This document shows positions 61,535-64,000 of a DNA stretch of 64,000 nt, one piece after another (position 1 is the stretch's first letter; every line of letters begins with the position of its first letter). The notes below the pieces were generated by a model. It worked only from the letters and a program-made list of their open reading frames with translations. It made no database searches and had not been told where the DNA came from. This DNA comes from Phoronis australis (taxonomy: Eukaryota > Phoronida > Phoronidae). Location of the stretch: the NCBI GenBank assembly GCA_002633005.1, contig NMRA01000174.1:158516-222515 (forward strand). Direction: 5' to 3'. Both the position numbers and the translations under genes were made by a program.

Positions 61535-62205
61535 ACTTTCCATATTGGCACTCTCTAGAGTAATAAGAGCACGGAAGTGACTTCCGATTGATCCCGAATC
61601 AGATTTGGGAACAGACATGTAATTACTGCATAGTGGTTCATTAATTTAAATGCAAAGGAATAAATTTTATCGTCAGACCCTCCCATACGTTATTTTAGCT
61701 TTTTGACAGCGGCTGAGATCGAAATTTCTTCTGCTTTATCCGCCGCGGCCACTTGCTTTGTCAGAGGATACTTCTTCACAGTGGGATAGGTATGGATGAC
61801 GTCCTTGTACGTACAGTGATATTTGAAGTCGCTATAATTTGGCAGTAATCTTTCTCGTATACATAATCCATTGAAGACACGACTTTGATCTGTTTTTACT
61901 AGTTTTAAACTAGTAAAAACAGATCAAAGTCGTGTCTTCAATGAAATATGCATTTATATTTCAAAAGGTTTGCCTTTTTCGTAAGGCATTTTTTAGTACA
62001 TTCCACTGCACAGCAGTGGAAATTTGACGGCATTATAATAGTAGGAAAGGTGTTAAAATGCTGTTTATACCGGTAAGTTCAAACCTTCAGTCCGCATTAC
62101 ATGGGATCTGTAGGTGGCGCTGAAAGCTGTCCATCATAGACTCGATCGCTATCTGGTAGGTTAGTGAATTTCAATGTGGCGCAGCTATTTCGAAAGTCAG
62201 CTATT
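61535..62205 (+). repeat. Repeat family G, copy 2
   Basis: It is collinear with 56930-57345 at both ends but contains about 300 extra bases (about 61640-61950), including an exact palindrome at 61869-61943. It is non-coding, and the copies are about 80 percent similar by eye. Confidence 0.65.
61869..61943. repeat. Exact palindrome, 37-bp arms, one central base
   Basis: The left arm CATTGAAGACACGACTTTGA continuing to ACTAGTTT is followed by one T and then its exact reverse complement ending TCAAAGTCGTGTCTTCAATG. No mismatch was seen over 37 pairs; the bases just outside do not pair. It lies in the part of repeat G copy 2 that is absent from copy 1. Confidence 0.85.
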
Positions 62206-63764
62206 GTGATCTATTCACAGTGATCCCTGGTGGTTTTATGAATTGATCATCAGGTGCAGTAGACTAAGAACATCATTTGGACAAGAGCTTTCTAACATTT
62301 AAACTAAATGACATCTGCATTCGTGAGATGAAACAACATTCGTGTAGCAGTGTTTTCGGACACAAAAATATAGAGTTACCCTTCATCTAGGAACTGTTTA
62401 CTTTCTGTATCCCTTTGACCTTGAAAATAATGAAAATTCAAAATGTTAAATAAAATGTTTTTCGACCTCTGTGCATAAAACAGGTGAACTGACTATTGAT
62501 CGCCATTTGCAATGCAGTTAACTATTAATGCTTTGTAATAACTATCGGTAAACCTGGATTGGTGACAGAATTATAACTCAAGATCTTGGCTTGTGTCACA
62601 ACCAGGAATTAGTACGGCCATCTATGTACAACTGACTAACCTTGCCATTTCTGCAATTCAATGAGTCACACCAAAGTTTGTTGACCTAACAGTGAACTGA
62701 TGTTCCCAAGTCAACAGAGAACAAGCATGGCCAAAGATGAGACTAAAAGGAAGTGTCCTTTAGTTCAGGTAATCAGCTGAGTTCATTTGAAAGAGCCAGC
62801 TGTTTGTACTGAATGACCACCAATTGACCTTCACATACTGTCAACATGAGATAAGAGTCTACCACTTCCAACTCTAAATATGATTAAGTGCAAATGTTTT
62901 TGATAGCTGGGTGGAGCGGATGTCCTGAAGAAAATCACGTATTTTTTGTACGCTAAATATTACATCACCAGGGGAAACCCTTAGTATAGTGTTGTTCACG
63001 ATGGGTCAACAGTGTTAAAAACTGTATATACAGTTTCAGATGCCAAACTCACCAATTTACCAAAATGCAGAGTACATGTATGTTTGTAATATGAATTTAT
63101 TGTACAATTTTGCCACTTCAGGTCTTATCGCTGCTGAAGTCAAAAGTCCTCAATTTCAAACCATCCATCACATTTGGAATACTGAAATATGCCAGAAAAA
63201 CGATACAAACTTTGATTTTTGATTTCAGGGGGCATCTTTTTCCATGTGAAAGTACTTTCATAACTTTAAATACCACAAATTAATATTTTAATGACTGAAC
63301 CAAATACTCTTATTGGCTTTAAAATTAGGGACATGACTAGTAATTTTTGGAATACATAATTTTTAGTGTTAAAATTTTGGAACTGTATATATATTTGAGG
63401 TTTGTGATAAGTAAAGCAAGTTTATCAACGAAACACTTCATGAATAAAACAGTAAAAATTTCATAACATAATGTATAGATTCATTAAAATTCAATAAAAA
63501 TTCAATAACATGACATAAATTGATACTGATACATAAGTAAATGGTTGTTATTGTTATTAGTATGAATTTATGTTAGCGAATAAAAGCTAAGTGATTCACA
63601 ATCGTTGCAACAAAAATAAATGTATTTTTTTTACCTCTGAAATACTAGTGATGTTCATAAATTTCTAATATTTTAATGCCACAAGAAAAGCCACAGCAAA
63701 AAGGTCACCTGTAGTCACATGAACCAAGACTATCATGGTTACGCACACTGGCTACTTTACTTAC
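62206..63764. other. No gene recognised
   Basis: AT-rich sequence between repeat G copy 2 and the candidate microexon. It holds no recognised exon or repeat. Confidence 0.35.
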
Positions 63765-63799
63765 CCCATAATGAAAAAGTCGTCTTCTTGGTCACAGCT
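63765..63799 (-). CDS. Candidate 35-nt upstream exon of the Dispatched gene
   Basis: On the minus strand, TTTTCAAG| (63800) precedes AGC TGT GAC CAA and the segment ends ATG GG|GTAAGT (63765/63764), a strong donor. It leaves two bases, exactly what the acceptor at 48925 needs; joining gives CDQEDDFFIM then G then YSRFLSQYP, open throughout. An acidic cytoplasmic segment just before the first membrane span would be reasonable. Against it: very short, an AAG acceptor with a weak pyrimidine tract, a 14.8-kb intron, and no conserved motif. Confidence 0.22.
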
Positions 63800-64000
63800 C
63801 TTGAAAACTTATTCACCGACTCTACAAAACGCAGAATATAAACCCAACTTGAAGAGAACTGTGTTAATAGCATGGAGCTTACGCAGACATGCTTCACCGA
63901 AGAGCAGTACAGGTGAACAGCAGTGACGTAAATGGCCAATAAACTGCTCTCAGTAACAGCCTTGAGGCTCTGAGTTACAACAAACCAAATTGAGTTGATG

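Larger units (their letters stand above)
48926..63764 (-). other. Upstream intron or 5' region of the Dispatched gene, rich in inverted-repeat elements
   Basis: The gene must continue upstream of 48925, so at least part of this 14.8 kb is intron. I screened candidate donors needing to leave two bases; only one near the right edge (63765) remained open. Elements inside it are listed separately. The stretches 50210-51570, 52200-52760, 54900-56420, 57350-59400 and 59590-61530 hold no gene or repeat I recognise. One undetermined base (n) is at about 50546. Confidence 0.5.

Noticed and set aside
63040-63110. Donor-like AATTG|GTGAGT as an alternative upstream Dispatched exon
   Set aside because: The phase fits, but the open stretch is under 15 codons, begins right after a stop with no acceptor, and encodes a hydrophobic peptide unlike a cytoplasmic N-terminus.
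1-64000. Search for CRISPR arrays, operons, tRNA or rRNA genes
   Set aside because: No evenly spaced short direct repeats, no A/B box pair typical of tRNA genes, no rRNA-like segments; the window is animal nuclear DNA.

Overview
The window looks like AT-rich nuclear DNA from an animal, most likely a marine invertebrate. Exons are small and split, with GT/AG splice sites. Introns are kilobases long, there are no operons or bacterial ribosome-binding sites, and a dense layer of short inverted-repeat transposons and Penelope-type retroelement debris fills the space between exons. A non-vertebrate deuterostome (hemichordate, echinoderm, amphioxus) is my guess, but the sequence alone does not settle it. 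I found no prokaryotic defence system, CRISPR array, tRNA or rRNA.

Genes. The one confident gene is a Dispatched homologue (Hedgehog-release transporter, RND/sterol-sensing-domain family) on the minus strand. Three coding exons (48925-48802, 45253-45034, 43313-40291) join in phase with consensus splice sites and give the last 1121 residues. Its N-terminus lies upstream, possibly starting with a 35-nt exon at 63799-63765, and otherwise beyond the right edge. At the left edge, a 368-codon minus-strand first coding exon (2263-1160) ends at a perfect donor and carries a motif like those before MyTH4 domains of unconventional myosins; the rest of that gene is off the left edge. On the plus strand, two short phase-compatible candidate exons (14760-14807, 15830-15936) could begin a galectin-like domain, but this is weak.

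Repeats by region. 4-33 kb is dominated by family A, an approximately 850-bp element with C-rich left and G-rich right ends (two full copies, one copy interrupted by a 460-bp insertion, several fragments). Families B (around 8.4, 9.1 and 26 kb) and C (4.0 and 10.6 kb) are also there, together with a head-to-head pair of GIY-YIG/Penelope-like fragments at 19.7-20.2 kb. 34-54 kb carries family F, MITE-like copies with TTATGTAGGAC ends, both downstream of and inside introns of the Dispatched gene. The large 5' intron (or upstream region) of Dispatched, 49-63.7 kb, holds several neat inverted-repeat elements. These include a 364-bp GC-rich foldback with a 5-bp target duplication, two TIR elements, a palindromic Penelope 3' tail with a hammerhead-like core, a duplicated block (family G), and an exact 37-bp-arm palindrome.

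The Dispatched gene and the MyTH4-like gene are on the same strand but about 38 kb apart, and nothing suggests that they are functionally linked. Repeat boundaries given without target duplications are accurate only to about 10-20 bases.
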